From: Mixophyes australis
Lineage: Eukaryota > Chordata > Amphibia > Anura > Limnodynastidae
Assembly: GCA_036250195.1 (NCBI GenBank)
Contig: JAVHZZ010000003.1
Location: 329,578,194 to 329,642,193 of the forward strand
Length of the DNA stretch: 64,000 nt
Direction of reading: 5' to 3'
Part shown: positions 46,683 to 57,587 of the stretch, piece after piece
Position numbering within the stretch: position 1 is the stretch's first letter
Layout: each line of letters opens with the position of its first letter
Notes under the pieces: model-generated
Seen by the model: the letters and a program-made list of their open reading frames with translations, nothing else
Told to the model about the DNA's origin: nothing
Databases searched by the model: none
Made by a program: the position numbers and the translations under genes

Positions 46683-46880
46683 ACTGCAATATATAAATAC
46701 GTCCTCTGTTCCTGCAGTCCAGAAATATTAGTACTGCAATATTAAACTACGTTCACTGTTCCTGCAGTACAGAAATATTATTACTTGGATATTAAACTAC
46801 GTTCACTGTTCCTGCAGTCCAGAAATATTAGTACTGCAATATTAAACTACGTTCACTCTTCCTGCTGTACCAAAAAATAG
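46683..46880. repeat. 50-bp tandem array, four copies
   Basis: The unit begins CTGCAATATTAAACTACGTT and continues CACTGTTCCTGCAGTCCAGA. The fourth copy is diverged at its end. Confidence 0.92.
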
Positions 46881-46942
46881 GTTATGCTGTATAACGCCAG
46901 TCCAGTGGTACTCTCCTATGCTGCATATAATTTTTATAGGCT

Positions 46943-47407
46943 TTGCCAAGTGTGTGTGGTTTAGGGGTATGCTCTCTTGTGCTGCATATAATGGAGTACC
47001 AAAATTTGGAGGATAAAGTAGGGAAAGATCAAGAACCACTTCCTCCTAATGCTGAAGCTGCAGCCACTAGTCATGACATAGACGATGAAATGGCATCAAC
47101 GTCGTCTGCCAATGCCCAATCTCATAGTAGAGGGCATGTAAAATCCAAAAACCCAAAGTTCACAAAAGTTAGCAAAAAATGAAAATTAAAATCATCTGAG
47201 GAGAAACGTAAACTTGCCAATATGCCCAAGGACAATTCCATCTTGCACCTCTTTTTTGGCATTATGTGCTCTTTGGGGCCTAGTTTTTCAAACTGCCATC
47301 CTGTCTGCCACTGCAGTGCTACTACTAGATGGGCCACGTGTTTGTGCCGCCCACTTGTGTCGCTTAGCTTAGACATCCAGCTACCTCGGTACAACCCTTT
47401 GGCCTAA
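46943..47407 (+). pseudogene. Decayed ORF inside a hAT element
   Basis: One frame is open across 155 codons except for a single TGA at 47180-47182. It is acidic and Ser/Ala-rich at first (for example DDEMASTSSANAQSHSRGHV), then strongly basic (KSKNPKFTKVSKK, and after the stop EEKRKLANMPKDNS), then Cys- and His-containing. Its position inside a hAT element suggests the remains of a transposase N-terminal or accessory protein. The hAT dimerisation and catalytic regions are not present, so I cannot confirm this from sequence. It could equally be a neutral frame kept open by chance. Confidence 0.4.
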
Positions 47408-47710
47408 AAACAATATTGTGAGGTGTGAGGTGTTCAGAATAGACTGGAAATTAGTGGAAATGATTGTTATTGAATGTTATTGAGGTTAATAATAGCGTAG
47501 GAGTGAAACAAACAACAAAAACACTGGTTTAGCACTTTTTATGCTTTTTAAAAAAAAAAAAAACAGAATCCAAAACCCTAAATCAGAACCAAAACCTTGA
47601 GTGGAGTGTTTTGGCAAAACAAATCAGAACCCAAAACCTCAAGCTAATCAGAACCCAAAACCCAAAACCCAAAACACTAAAAGTGGCCGGTGCACACCCC
47701 TAGTTTCACC

Positions 47711-49159
47711 CTCTTTTATATATTATATATATCTCATTAATATGAGGTGACACCCAGGCTTCATTTTTTTTAGGTGCCAGTATTTTACATTTTTAGCTTA
47801 TATTCCTGTTGGATATGTAAAGTTAATGCACTTAGGCTATAATATGCACATTAAACACACAAAGTCTATCCTAAAAGAAGGCCGATGTCTGATTAATGTC
47901 ACCTCCAAAGTGGTATACAAAATCTGTCTCTTTTGAGCTGCTCCACTTCATCTCCGCTGGATGAAGGTCATTGTAATATCTTACTCCACTAAACAAAATC
48001 TTTTCAATCTGCTTTCATCTTGTCGACACTGAAATCTCTAGATAACAAGTAGATATGTTAGAAACAGCTTTAGCTCATTTTTATTTTACCAGCGGAAGTC
48101 AGTAAAAAAAACCAATACATTGGAAATCATCTTCTTATATAAGTGTGGATATAAATTATATTACATTGTGTTTAGTTCAGTATTAGCACTATATAAAATG
48201 CTTTTCTGCACTTTTAATTCAACATATGTATATTAATTTGTATTCTTACACATAAAACAATATCTTCTTTTCTCAAGGCTGCACAATAGGGTATTTCACT
48301 TCTCAGCTGAGGACGGCGATGCTAAATTGGGTACTGTTCCATTAAATCAGTGACATCTGGTATGCCTGTGTAAATGAATTACCAAAAGTAGATAGAAAAC
48401 CATCTGTATTTCATTTTCCTTGTTGCATCAATAGGCATAAGTTTTGAGCAGGGAGTTTCATTAGCTATATCTCTATTTCCCTTTCACCATTACTACATAC
48501 TGTATACAACTATATATTCTGATTCCTATTTGACTGATTAACATATAGGTCATATTTGTATTACTGCTGTAGCATAGTAAAGGATGCATAATAAAGAATC
48601 TACTGTATTGTTAATTTGAATTTTGATATTGTGCAGTAAAGTATATCTACAGGACTGTTATATAAAATACAATAGTAAATACACGTTTTGGATGCATAGA
48701 GAGGTTGTACTGTATTGCAAGTTATTGCACGTAAAGATAAAAGATCACTGTGCTTCTTCTTTTCCAGTGCAGAAATCGTATAGAGAGCCTCATTATAGCA
48801 TTTGTAAAAACAGTGTCTGAAGGCAATAGTGCATAAATGAATTATTTAAGCTTTGCAGTAAATTGCCCTGATCTTTGATATAGAGTCTTAATGCACTCTT
48901 AGAGAGCCCTGGGAAGCAAATCATAGCAGACAAGAGGTATAATGTAAACCAAGTTTTATTAGGCACGAATAACTAAACTATACATTTTATTAAGTGTCAA
49001 TGACATATGGTTGTTTGCAAGGTTGATTTGGTGAGCAAGCACCATCATAAAACTCTTGTACCACAGTTCTCTTCTTCTAGGCTTTCATATCTCCAACTGC
49101 CAAATCTTTGCATGAAACTTGAATGAAAAAAGAACCTGGATCATTTTGTCAGTAGACAC
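47711..49159. other. No gene seen
   Basis: It is AT-rich unique sequence. The ORF at 48623-48820 has no domain. Confidence 0.45.
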
Positions 49160-49162
49160 TGA

Positions 49163-49377
49163 GGGGCAAATTCAATTCCTATCCTGGTCCGCGGGATCGC
49201 GCCGGAACAGGCTGCGAAGTTAATCCACGGTACCGCAATAATGTGGATTTTCGTTCGCAGCCCATAGGGTTGCGTAGGAAAATCTGCGTTATTGCGGTAC
49301 CGTATTACTGGCAATACTGTGCACTTTCCGTGGTAACGCGCTTTACCACGGACCGGAATCACAATTGAATATGCCCC
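49163..49377. mobile_element. 215-bp inverted-repeat MITE
   Basis: Ends are GGGGCAAATTCAATTCC and CACAATTGAATATGCCCC, with TGA on both sides (49160-49162 and 49378-49380). Inner pairs include GGTACCGCAATAATGTGGAT against ATCTGCGTTATTGCGGTACC-type sequence and TGGTCCGCGG against CCACGGACCGG. The ORF at 49141-49422 is a shadow. Confidence 0.85.
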
Positions 49378-49439
49378 TGAGTGCAAGAAGGAACCTTCAC
49401 AAGTTATGAATGAGATATACATAGTGTATATATTTATTA

Positions 49440-50092
49440 CAAGTTAACCCGTGCATGATACTCATGCATTCTAGTCAAATCAAGCTACTTAAGGTGTTAA
49501 AAAGGTTCTTGTCATGCATTTGGGGCTAGGCCAGGCCTCCTCAGGGGAAGAGCGTTACTTCCCGACGTAAGCGCCCTTTTTTAACGTGGTTTTGTCTACA
49601 TGTCACCATCTCATCATTCTTCTCCATCAGCTCATCCTTCATCTTCATTGCCACATCCTTAATCTCCATCATCTTACTGTTCTAAAACATCTCGATACAC
49701 AACGTTTCTGCTAAACACCTTATCGCTGTGCTCAATCAGTCTTCCTTGAAGGGCAGTATTCATAACCTGTACTTTCACATCACTGCTTCTCCATACTCGT
49801 GAAAATGCGACATACAATTGTCCATGACCAAACACAGGATCTGGTAAATAAATACCCACACAGTCAAGAATTTGAGCCCTCAACTCGTAAATTTAGCCTT
49901 TACTACCCCTTTACTACCCCTCCCACGGGGGGAAGGGGGGGATGATGGAAGTTAACTGACTTCACTATTATAATTTTTTTGTCAAATAATGTCAGTATAC
50001 CAAATTTCAGGTCAATTGGATGAACCCTTTCTGAGAAAATAGTTTTTTCCACACACACACTAACACACGCCGCTAGGCTTATATATATTAGA
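49440..50092 (-). mobile_element. Helitron, internally deleted, minus strand
   Basis: Read on the minus strand the 5' end is TCTAATATATATAAGCC (starting at 50092). The 3' end has a hairpin TGCATGA-GTA-TCATGCA followed by CGGGTTAACTTG, close to the canonical CTRR end. The flanking bases are A at the 5' side and T at the 3' side, which fits insertion between A and T without duplication. It contains the C-terminal helicase remnant at 49674-49883. Confidence 0.85.
49674..49883 (-). pseudogene. Helitron helicase, C-terminal fragment
   Basis: The minus-strand 69-codon stretch starts RAQILDCVGIYLPDPVFGHG, then QLYVAFSRVWRSSDVKVQVM, and ends with SRNVVYRDVLEQ. This is the C-terminal end of the Pif1-like helicase domain of animal Helitron Rep/Hel proteins, including the motif VI region (GQLYVAFSR). 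In intact elements the protein unwinds and re-nicks DNA during rolling-circle transposition. Everything upstream, including the Rep nuclease and the Walker motifs, is deleted. The Helitron 5' end lies only about 210 bp before it. The fragment itself has no stop or frameshift, which suggests the deletion derivative is not very old. Confidence 0.85.
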
Positions 50093-50735
50093 TTATATAG
50101 AGCTGAGATATACCCAGTCTTATACAGCCCAGCTGAGATTACACTTTAATGTCTGTTAACTGGGACACAGAAAGGTAAAGTGATTTTTGAATATGGAATT
50201 GAAACCATGACTCTCAGTTAATATCTCAGAATCATTGTCTTAACCCAAAGCCATCATGCTAACTTATCATGTTGAGCAAAGATAGTCAAACCAATAGTAA
50301 ATGAATTACATTGGAAATTAATTTTTGTGACACTGTATAATTCACTATGTTATATTATCATTTATACCTATTGTTATACATTAATTTACAGTCAGTTATT
50401 CAAATACAATACTGATAGTTTGCCTAACTTTGTTCAACTTGACTATGAAGCAATAAGTTTTCCAATTGAAAATCAAAGACCTAGACTAATTTTTGGTAAT
50501 GGAGTGATTGTTGCTTCATTAAACTAGTGGGGAGAATGATCCAGAATATCTAACAGATGTGAGCCGTCAAAAGTAAATTTTTAGTCAATACCACTCCTCC
50601 TAAGAGAACCTCAGTGCAAGACAAAGAAGGCCTGGCCAGAAAGATCAGACGCAGCCCATTATAATCTAGTACTCTGGAGTGAGGAATAGCAGATGGGTTC
50701 AAACATGTACAAGGCTAGTAATAGGTTCGGTAAAA
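50093..50735. other. No gene seen
   Basis: It is AT-rich. The ORF at 50327-50527 has no domain. Confidence 0.45.
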
Positions 50736-51070
50736 CATACTTGCCTACTTTTTAAATCTGTACTCTCGGAGATCAGAGTACAGATCATGTGACAGAGGGT
50801 AGGAGGGGGGCGTGACGACGTCATTATGTCACTATAAAATACAGAAATACAAAGTATTTGTCACGGGCACTAGGAGTCTTTACCCAGGGATCACCAGGTG
50901 GTAGGCTTACCAGAGCAATGTAGATGGTAATAGGGTACTCTGGTAGCAGGGTGATCACGGAACAGGAAATGGTAGATGATGAGATGCTCAGGAAAGTCTA
51001 TGACTAGCAGCACTGGTAATATGGAGGTAATAATACACGAGGAACTGTATGGACAAGGGCACGTGAAGGT

Positions 51071-51335
51071 AGTCAGTGGTCTGCGATAGCAAGTTGTACC
51101 ACTGCTATAGTGAGGAGGAATGTCCAACAGAAACGAGGAGGTGATGAGAGTCAGCGGTCTGCGGATAGCAAGTTGTACCGCTGTCTGAGTGAAGGAATGG
51201 AATCCAAGTGGAGGTATCCGGGTAGTCAGTGGTCTGCGATAGCAAGTTGTACCACTGCTATGTGAGAGGATACTGGAACAGGTGATACAGGAAACAGGGA
51301 TCAGTGGTCTGCCATCAGCAAGTTGTACCACTGAA
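51071..51335. repeat. ~76-bp repeat in a solo LTR, four copies
   Basis: GTCAGTGGTCTGCGATAGCA followed by AGTTGTACCACTG recurs near 51072, 51149, 51224 and 51300. Each unit carries a CAGTGGT...ACCACTG inverted repeat. The second copy has CAGCGGT...ACCGCTG, a paired change. Confidence 0.88.
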
Positions 51336-52079
51336 TATATATGTGAGGAGATGCACGGGGAGAGACTGCAACACAGGATATACACGGGCACCTTAAACAC
51401 GATCCACAGTAATATGCACAATATATATATAAATGACTGAACAGGTCTGCAAATATAGAAAGTCTCTTGAAGTAATCCAGCACAAGATAACACAGTCAAT
51501 GATGGCAATCGACTCAGCGGATAGCAGACTCCAGAGGAGAACCAACACAGTCCAGCAAGATATGCAATACACCAGCACAGTCAATGAGAAGTATGCATAC
51601 CGTGGTTCAGAAGCAGGCAGTCAGATAGGAGTGCAGCGATACCTGAGCGGCAGGAGGCCGGCAGGATGAGAAGTCCCTGGATGGATGAGGCAGGGGTCTA
51701 GTAGGTGCAGCGCACAGGTAAGTAGACCCACAGGGACACGAATCCACAGGAATCAGTAGAACGTGGAACTGGACTCATGGAGGACCCAGGAGAATGGAGA
51801 TGATCTAGCAGAGGAATAGCTGATGAGATACGAATCCAATGCTGACAGGAGGGTAGAGACCAGCGGGACACAGGAAGGCGTGGAGAGCGGATCAGCAGTA
51901 GATGGACGATAGCGCTGACAGCAGCAGCAGGGCTCTGCGGACACACGGAGGTAACCAGTAGCAACCAACAGGTGCCAATAGCGATGGAACACGGGAGAGC
52001 AGAGTAGACCAGGAGCTGTTGATCACGGAGAGTAGCGGATGGCAATAATAGCAGCAGTCTCGAGGAAACACGGGAGAGA

Positions 52080-52610
52080 TGAGATGAGACTGTAGTGCAC
52101 AGGGGCAGCGGATAGGAATCAGCTAACAGTCACGATGATGAAACACAGACGAGTTGCAAGCTGGAGACTGTAGTGCACGGAGGCAGCGGATAGTTAACAG
52201 TCACGATGATGAACACAGACGAGTTGCAAGCTGGAGACTGTAGTGCTCGGAGGCAGCGGATAGGAATCAGCTAACAGTCACGATGATGAACACAGACGAG
52301 TTGCAAGCTGGAGACTGTAGTGCACAGAGGCAGCGGATAGGAATCAGCTCACAGACTTGATGATGAACAGATGAGTGGATGTGGAGAGAAGGCTGTAGTG
52401 CACGGAGGCAGCGGATAAGAATCAGCAAACAGTCACAATGATAGATGATAGCGTTGAAGTGGTATAGAAGACTGTAGTGCACGGAGGCAGCGGATAGGAA
52501 TCAGCTAACAGTCACGATGATACAGTTGATGGTAGAAGTGGTATGGGAACCACAGTAGTAGAAGTGGTTTGGAAACCACAGAGGTAGAAGTGGTTTGGAA
52601 ACCACAGGAA
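52080..52610. repeat. ~77-bp array (six copies) followed by a ~27-bp array (three copies)
   Basis: The GACTGTAGTGCACGGAGGCA landmark recurs near 52088, 52166, 52236, 52313, 52391 and 52470. From 52525 to 52610 a GTAGAAGTGGTTTGGAAACC unit is repeated three times, each with a GTGGTTT...AAACCAC palindrome. Confidence 0.88.
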
Positions 52611-53269
52611 TCAGCAGCGCTGAATACACGAGGAAATACAGGAACACCTTCAGAGACTCATGGGAAATGAGACTCCAAGATCAGGCAACGTGGTGTTGAC
52701 CACAGGTGCTTAATATAGGGAGTGTTGATTGATCAGCCAATTGAGTTAAAGGGACATACACTGAAGTATAGGAAAGGGCTGCGCATGCGCAGACCCTCAG
52801 GATGGAGGACGACCACGGTTCCTAAATGTCCGGGAAGAAGCACTCACAGTCCGGTGAGTGACAGTATTGAATATTGGGGGGCAGGGCTTAATGACATGAT
52901 TAAGCCCTTCCCTGCTATTCAATGCTGTGAATTTCTGCATTTCACAGGGTACGGGAGGCTTGTCTACTCTTTGGCAAGTCAAATTCCGGAGCCTCCCGGA
53001 AATTCCGGGAGAGTAGGCATGTATGCAGTAAAATCAGTAGGAAGTAGAGTACTTGGAATTGGCAGCAAGCAGATAAATGGCTCCTTCAGAATAGCTTCTG
53101 ATTCTGTATAGTGTTAACAGGTTGTAGCCTGTTTAGTAGGAAATTACAGGAGTGTTTCAGATAAGGGACAAGGGAGGCCGTGATGCGTAATTTAAAGATG
53201 GGCTTCATAAAAGCATGTTTGCCTGTTAATAAATTAAGAGCAGCATTGAGGGTACAGTATAACAAGTAA

Positions 53270-53500
53270 CGGTGGGATTTAGAAAGAAAAGAGGAGAAAG
53301 TGGTGAAGTAAGACTGTGCGGGGACAGAAAAGTATTGTATAGATGGTGGGAGTTGTTGTCTGAGGACTCATGTTTATCAATTTTCTCTTTGAAGTTGGAA
53401 AAAGACTCTGCAGTAATACAGGAAGTAGGAGGTGGAGGAGGGGACGCAGAAGTCAGGTTGTTATGACAGTTGAGCTGCGATTTGAGGGAGGAGACGTCAG
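53270..53500 (-). pseudogene. Possible L2-like LINE linker fragment, minus strand
   Basis: The minus-strand frame contains SASPPPPPTSCITAESFSNF and then KEKIDKHESSDN. This resembles the proline-rich linker and the F...FKxKID segment between endonuclease and RT in the L2-like LINE at 29720-29790. Neither neighbour domain is readable, so support is limited to this motif. The region is otherwise not recognised. Confidence 0.35.
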
Positions 53501-53570
53501 ATTGCTGTATTAAACAGGGATCATCCTTAAAGTTTAGTTTTTTGAGGCACCTTTTTTTTGAATGGAGCAC

Positions 53571-53980
53571 TGGAGTCAGTTTCGCTTCAGCTACATTCTT
53601 TCACATAAAAGTTAATTGCAAATGTGCCAAAACATTGTAGGGGAAGGCAGATTTACACTTACAGACAAAATAAGACATTTGTTTCAGGAACCACACATCA
53701 GTGCATGTAGTATAGACAAATAGCAAATCCATGTGACGTTCTAATGTAAAGGGTCATTTTCTGTCTACTATGACTATGACAAGTTGTATCTTTCTGAGTA
53801 ATCTTATATACACTGACAAGAATGGGCTGGTTCCTCTGCTAACAGCAATTTATGCAACCTTGTTCTATATATAATAATTCATGTATACATATACACATAC
53901 CTTCATAACAATAAACCACGAACACACCTTTAAATTACATCTGTCTGTTTCAGATAATGGTGTACTGTTATAGAAATATT
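53571..53980. other. No gene seen
   Basis: It is unique AT-rich sequence. Confidence 0.45.
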
Positions 53981-54029
53981 CAGGGCCTGAATAACTAAGG
54001 AATGTAAATGCTGATAAGTGCCATATTTT

Positions 54030-54613
54030 TAGAGATGCTCACTGAACCCCGTGAACTGGTTTTGGTTTTGGATCTGAATTAGATTCGTGTTTTGGTTTTG
54101 GTTGTGATTTTGGTAAAACCACCCTCGTGTGTTTTGGTTTTAGTTTTGGATTTTTTTAAAAAAATCCTAAAATATGCTGAAATTACATCATTTTGCTCTT
54201 TTTTTTGTTCCTATATTATTATTAACCTCAATAACACTAATTTCAAGTCATTTGCAGTCAATTTTGACCACCTCACAGGTCACAATATTATTTTCATACA
54301 CCTTCGGACAAATACTGCAGCGACCTGGCTGGATGGTAAGCGACAGAGCAATAACTCAAACACACGGCAGTTACTAGCACATCTAGGACACATTGGCACA
54401 CAGCAGTAGCAGAAAAGATAAATGGGGGTCCGCCCTCCCTCCCACCCTCCGAGATGTTGGGTCTTTAAAAGGTATTCAACGACGTCACAATGACGTTTTG
54501 CCTCGTTTTCAATTCAGAGGGCGCACGACAGTACCGAGCCACTAGGCTTGGTACTCGGATCCCCTAAGGTCGGGTGTGTTCGGTTCTTGAGGAACCGAGC
54601 CTGAGCATCTCTA
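54030..54613 (-). mobile_element. 584-bp non-autonomous hAT element
   Basis: Termini are TAGAGATGCTCACTG and CTGAGCATCTCTA. A perfect 8-bp target duplication CATATTTT lies at 54022-54029 and 54614-54621. Its interior is the inverse of 23858-24456 (GGTTTTGGTTTTGGATC at the start, GACGTTTTGCCTC and GGCTTGGTACTCGG at the end). Confidence 0.95.
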
Positions 54614-55026
54614 CATATTTTGCATAAAATCACTGTGCGCATGCCCAGATCCGTACCGTACAACAGTGAATGCAGTAACGTTGAATTAGTCTTCGAGCGC
54701 ATAGGACCCTTACGACAGTCTACGATTTCATGGGTGGAACGGGGTAGGGGAACGGCGTGCCAAGCTCGAGCGCATGCAGCAACGTCCGATTCAAGCTTTT
54801 GGCATTTCAAAGGTATGTGCTTTTCTGTTGCATCACTTGCACCAGCTACAGGGCAGGTGTAAGTGCCGAGTACATGCTAGAACATGTGTTTGCAATCAGC
54901 AGCAACTGTAAAAATGCATTTTATGTACAGTAGACATTAATAATATCCTAATACATGTATTTTTATGGAGAGAAGAAAATGGAACAAAAAACACTTTTTT
55001 TAAAATGTTTTGTCACTAATAACAAT

Positions 55027-55359
55027 GGGCCTGATTCATTAAGGATCTTAACTTGAGAAACTTCTTATTTCAGTCTCCTGGACAAAACCATGTTACAATG
55101 CAAGGGGTGCAAATTAGTATTCTGTTTTGCACACAAGTTAAATACTGACTGTTTTTTCATGTAGCACACAAATACTTGATAGCTTATTTGTACACTGAAA
55201 TTTAAAGTTGATATTTGTGTGCTACATGAAAAAACAGTCAGTATTTAACTTATGTGCAAAACAGAATACTAATTTGCACCCCTTGCATTGTAACATGGTT
55301 TTGTCAAGGAGACTGAAATAAGAAGTTTCTTAAGTTAAGATCCTTAATGAATCAGGCCC
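55027..55359. mobile_element. 333-bp near-perfect foldback derived from family A
   Basis: Two inverted copies of the family A left half, about 145 bp each, face each other around a short AT-rich centre (TTGATAGCTTATTTGTACAC to TAAAGTTGATATTTG). Left end is GGGCCTGATTCATTAAGG and right end CCTTAATGAATCAGGCCC. The arms differ at only a few positions. AAT precedes it and TAT follows. The ORF at 55330-55524 is a shadow. Confidence 0.95.
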
Positions 55360-55547
55360 TATATTATTAACGGTAAACATTAACTGAAAAGGTTTGTTTT
55401 CTGTGCGTTCTTTTGGGACTTTATAATCCAAATATGTATTGGACGTATCCTGCAGCGCATTGTGTCTGTCAGAGCAGAACAGATGTATCTTTACATCCGC
55501 TCCTTGTTGAATACAGAAGTACACAGTATTTTTTTTAAATCAGGCAC

Positions 55548-56871
55548 TCCGTTTCAAAGCCTATCTCTACAGTTGATTTAAGCCTTTGAGCAATCTAGGA
55601 AGTATTCAGCTCAACTCAATTGTTTCAACGATAGTTACTATTAATGCTATTGTCCCTCTCATCGATGCTTTTTTTGTATAAAGATAACTAAATTATACTC
55701 AGCACATATACATTGGCTCATGCTTCTCACAAACATTTACTAATCAGTCGGGTGAGAATTTAGGTGTGACCTCAAAAGTAACAGATGAGTTTTCCATTTG
55801 TAAAATCCTAAAATTCAAGCGAGAGGTTAAACTTTAAAATGACTTCACCTGTGGGGGTTTTAGTTCTACAGACTGAAAACATGTATGTTTTGCACTTACA
55901 AGTTCAACATGTGAAATTTCCCAATGCTATGTGTATACAAAATAAAATACGTACAATATAAATATTGCCCATATGTTTTTCTGCCTGTATAAAAAGAAAA
56001 TAAACATTAAGTACAAAAACGGTGTTAATGATATCACTGAGCTTCTTGATGAAAATAAATAAACTATGCTCTAAACAGCTGCATAGACAACATAGGTTTG
56101 GACAACGTACAGATGTAAAATATCACAATATGTCTAATTTTATATGCTAAGAAAAGTTTTGTCTTACAGGCAAGACGAACAGCATTATCATGGTTAAGAA
56201 AGCAACCTCTTGCGTCTTCTAATAAACAACGGAGGAGAAACAGACCCTGTTAAGATAAACCAATTATACAAGATAGGCTTAACAGGCAGACAGATCGCTC
56301 TAAAAATATCCATGCAGAAAACAGGTGGAAGATTCTCTGTTTTATCCGGCTGTGGAAATAATGTACTGTGGATTCCATGTTCAAAACAACCTAAAGAAAT
56401 CAAGAATAAGGGAAGAATAACACATTGTAATAAGTTATCATATCCGGAATGGTTCAGGTTATTTCACTTTTTGCTTTGGCTGCGATAAGCTTGTTTTTAC
56501 AATACTTTTGAAATCAATCCTCTGTTGAAGATTGCATTTATGTAAGTATTTTAGTAAATACTATAATAATTATTGTAGCGGATATAAAATATTGAATATA
56601 TATCAACTACACTGTATAGTGTGCTAGTTATAAACCCCTCTTTTATTATTTTTGTGTCCTCTTGTTTGCTGGCAGCACCTTCCTAATGTCATTTTACCAA
56701 TGGCATTCTATGGAGAAACAAAAATTAGATGTTTTAAAAATCCTACAGATTGGTGGGTTTACTGCTGTATAAAAACGTATCTCCATGATGGAGTGATTGA
56801 TTGTTCAAGCAATTAGATTGTATTTACTAACAAAGCAGTGGTTTAAGGATGGTATTATTAATATTAATACC
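55548..56871. other. No gene seen
   Basis: Opposed ORFs at 56194-56488 have no recognisable domain. The rest is AT-rich. Confidence 0.4.
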
Positions 56872-57003
56872 ATTTATTTATATAATGCCACTAATTCCGC
56901 AGAGCTGTACAGACAACTCACTCATATCAGTTCCTGCCCCATTGGGGCCTACAGTCTAAACTCCCTAACATACACACAGACAGTTAACCTACCAGTATGT
57001 TAC
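56872..57003 (-). mobile_element. V-SINE 3' half, minus strand
   Basis: Plus-strand ATTTATTTATATAATGCCAC is followed by TAATTCCGCAGAGCTGTACA, TCCTGCCCCATTGGGGCC and TTAACCTACCAGTATGTT. Confidence 0.88.
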
Positions 57004-57587
57004 TGGCTGCTGTAGTAATTGCTAACAGTTGTTAACAGATTAAAGGTCCAGGGCGCCCGATACAACCACTATTTGTTATGTGCGCTCAGGGCAGGCATGA
57101 AGGTGACAGACAAGCGGTACAGGTATAGGGCTCCTATAGTTTTGAAAGACACATGTATTAGCTCAGGTGATAAAAAACATCCTACAGTTCTTTTTAAGTA
57201 ATGTAAAGCTTAATTATTAATTATGTGAAAATAATCATTGTGAATAAAAGATTTCTAATGAAAGAAAGGGACAGTTCCAGGAAAGACAAAGGAAACAGTG
57301 AAAAGACATAAGGGAGGGATATAGGAGATAACAGGCAGACAAAAGACAAGGACCAGATGTCAGAGAGCCCCCAGAAATAAAACTGGTAACTGACAATGAT
57401 AATGAAACTGATACATTCAAAATACCCTTACTGGCACTTATAGTCGGCCATGGCTTGCAAACAATTAAATTGCTATGGTTTGCAAAACATTTTGAGCATT
57501 GTGGAGTGCTGAGGGCAGCACTGCTGTGGTGGGAAATGTAATCAACTTTAGGAGAGTGAGGCAAGATGGATCAAACTGGTCTCATCA

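Larger units (their letters stand above)
46115..47702 (+). mobile_element. hAT-like element with ORF remnant and two internal tandem arrays
   Basis: The 5' end TAGAGATGAGC and 3' end GCACACCCCTA form imperfect terminal inverted repeats. It is flanked by GTTTAACC (46107-46114) and GTTTCACC (47703-47710), an 8-bp target duplication with one mismatch. Near the 5' end GGGCTCGGATT and AATCTGAGCCC make a sub-terminal hairpin. The 3' 300 bp is homologous to 1089-1390. It contains arrays at 46351-46572 and 46683-46880 and an ORF remnant at 46943-47407. Confidence 0.88.
50859..52863 (-). mobile_element. Solo LTR, 2,005 bp, minus strand
   Basis: Plus-strand ends are TGTCACGGGC and GTGAGTGACA, giving TGTCAC/GTGACA inverted termini. 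A perfect 5-bp target duplication GTATT lies at 50854-50858 and 52864-52868. On the minus strand the U3 side has a palindromic NRF1-like TGCGCATGCGCA (52780-52791), an inverted CCAAT (52737-52741) and TATATTAAG (52709-52717), so transcription would run leftward. No internal retroelement region adjoins either side. Three tandem arrays lie within. Long ORFs here follow the arrays and are not genes. Confidence 0.92.
50736..53025. mobile_element. MITE with CATACTTGCC ends, split by a solo LTR
   Basis: The left end CATACTTGCCTACTTTT lies at 50736 and the right end GAGAGTAGGCATGTATG ends at 53025. Removing the LTR at 50859-52863 and one GTATT leaves an element of about 280 bp, with internal CCCGGAAATTCCGGG-type palindromes. 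Confidence 0.8.
53983..55547 (-). mobile_element. Family B element, minus strand, with two nested insertions
   Basis: It begins GGGCCTGAATAACTAAGG at 53983 and continues, after the hAT insertion, with GCATAAAATCACTGTGCGCA. The inverse of CTGTAGCTGGTGCAAGTGAT follows near 54830, and after the family A foldback it has TGTGCGTTCTTTTGGGACTT, TTGTTGAATACAG and AAATCAGGC near 55540. The order matches the inverse of 20483-21236. Confidence 0.9.

Noticed and set aside
50891..51508. 205-codon minus-strand ORF
   Set aside because: It lies inside the solo LTR and follows the ~76-bp array. No domain; repeated peptide mirrors the DNA repeat.
56194..56488. Opposed ORFs of 69 and 92 codons
   Set aside because: No domain, no splice or promoter signals. 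Likely chance in a moderately GC-balanced patch.
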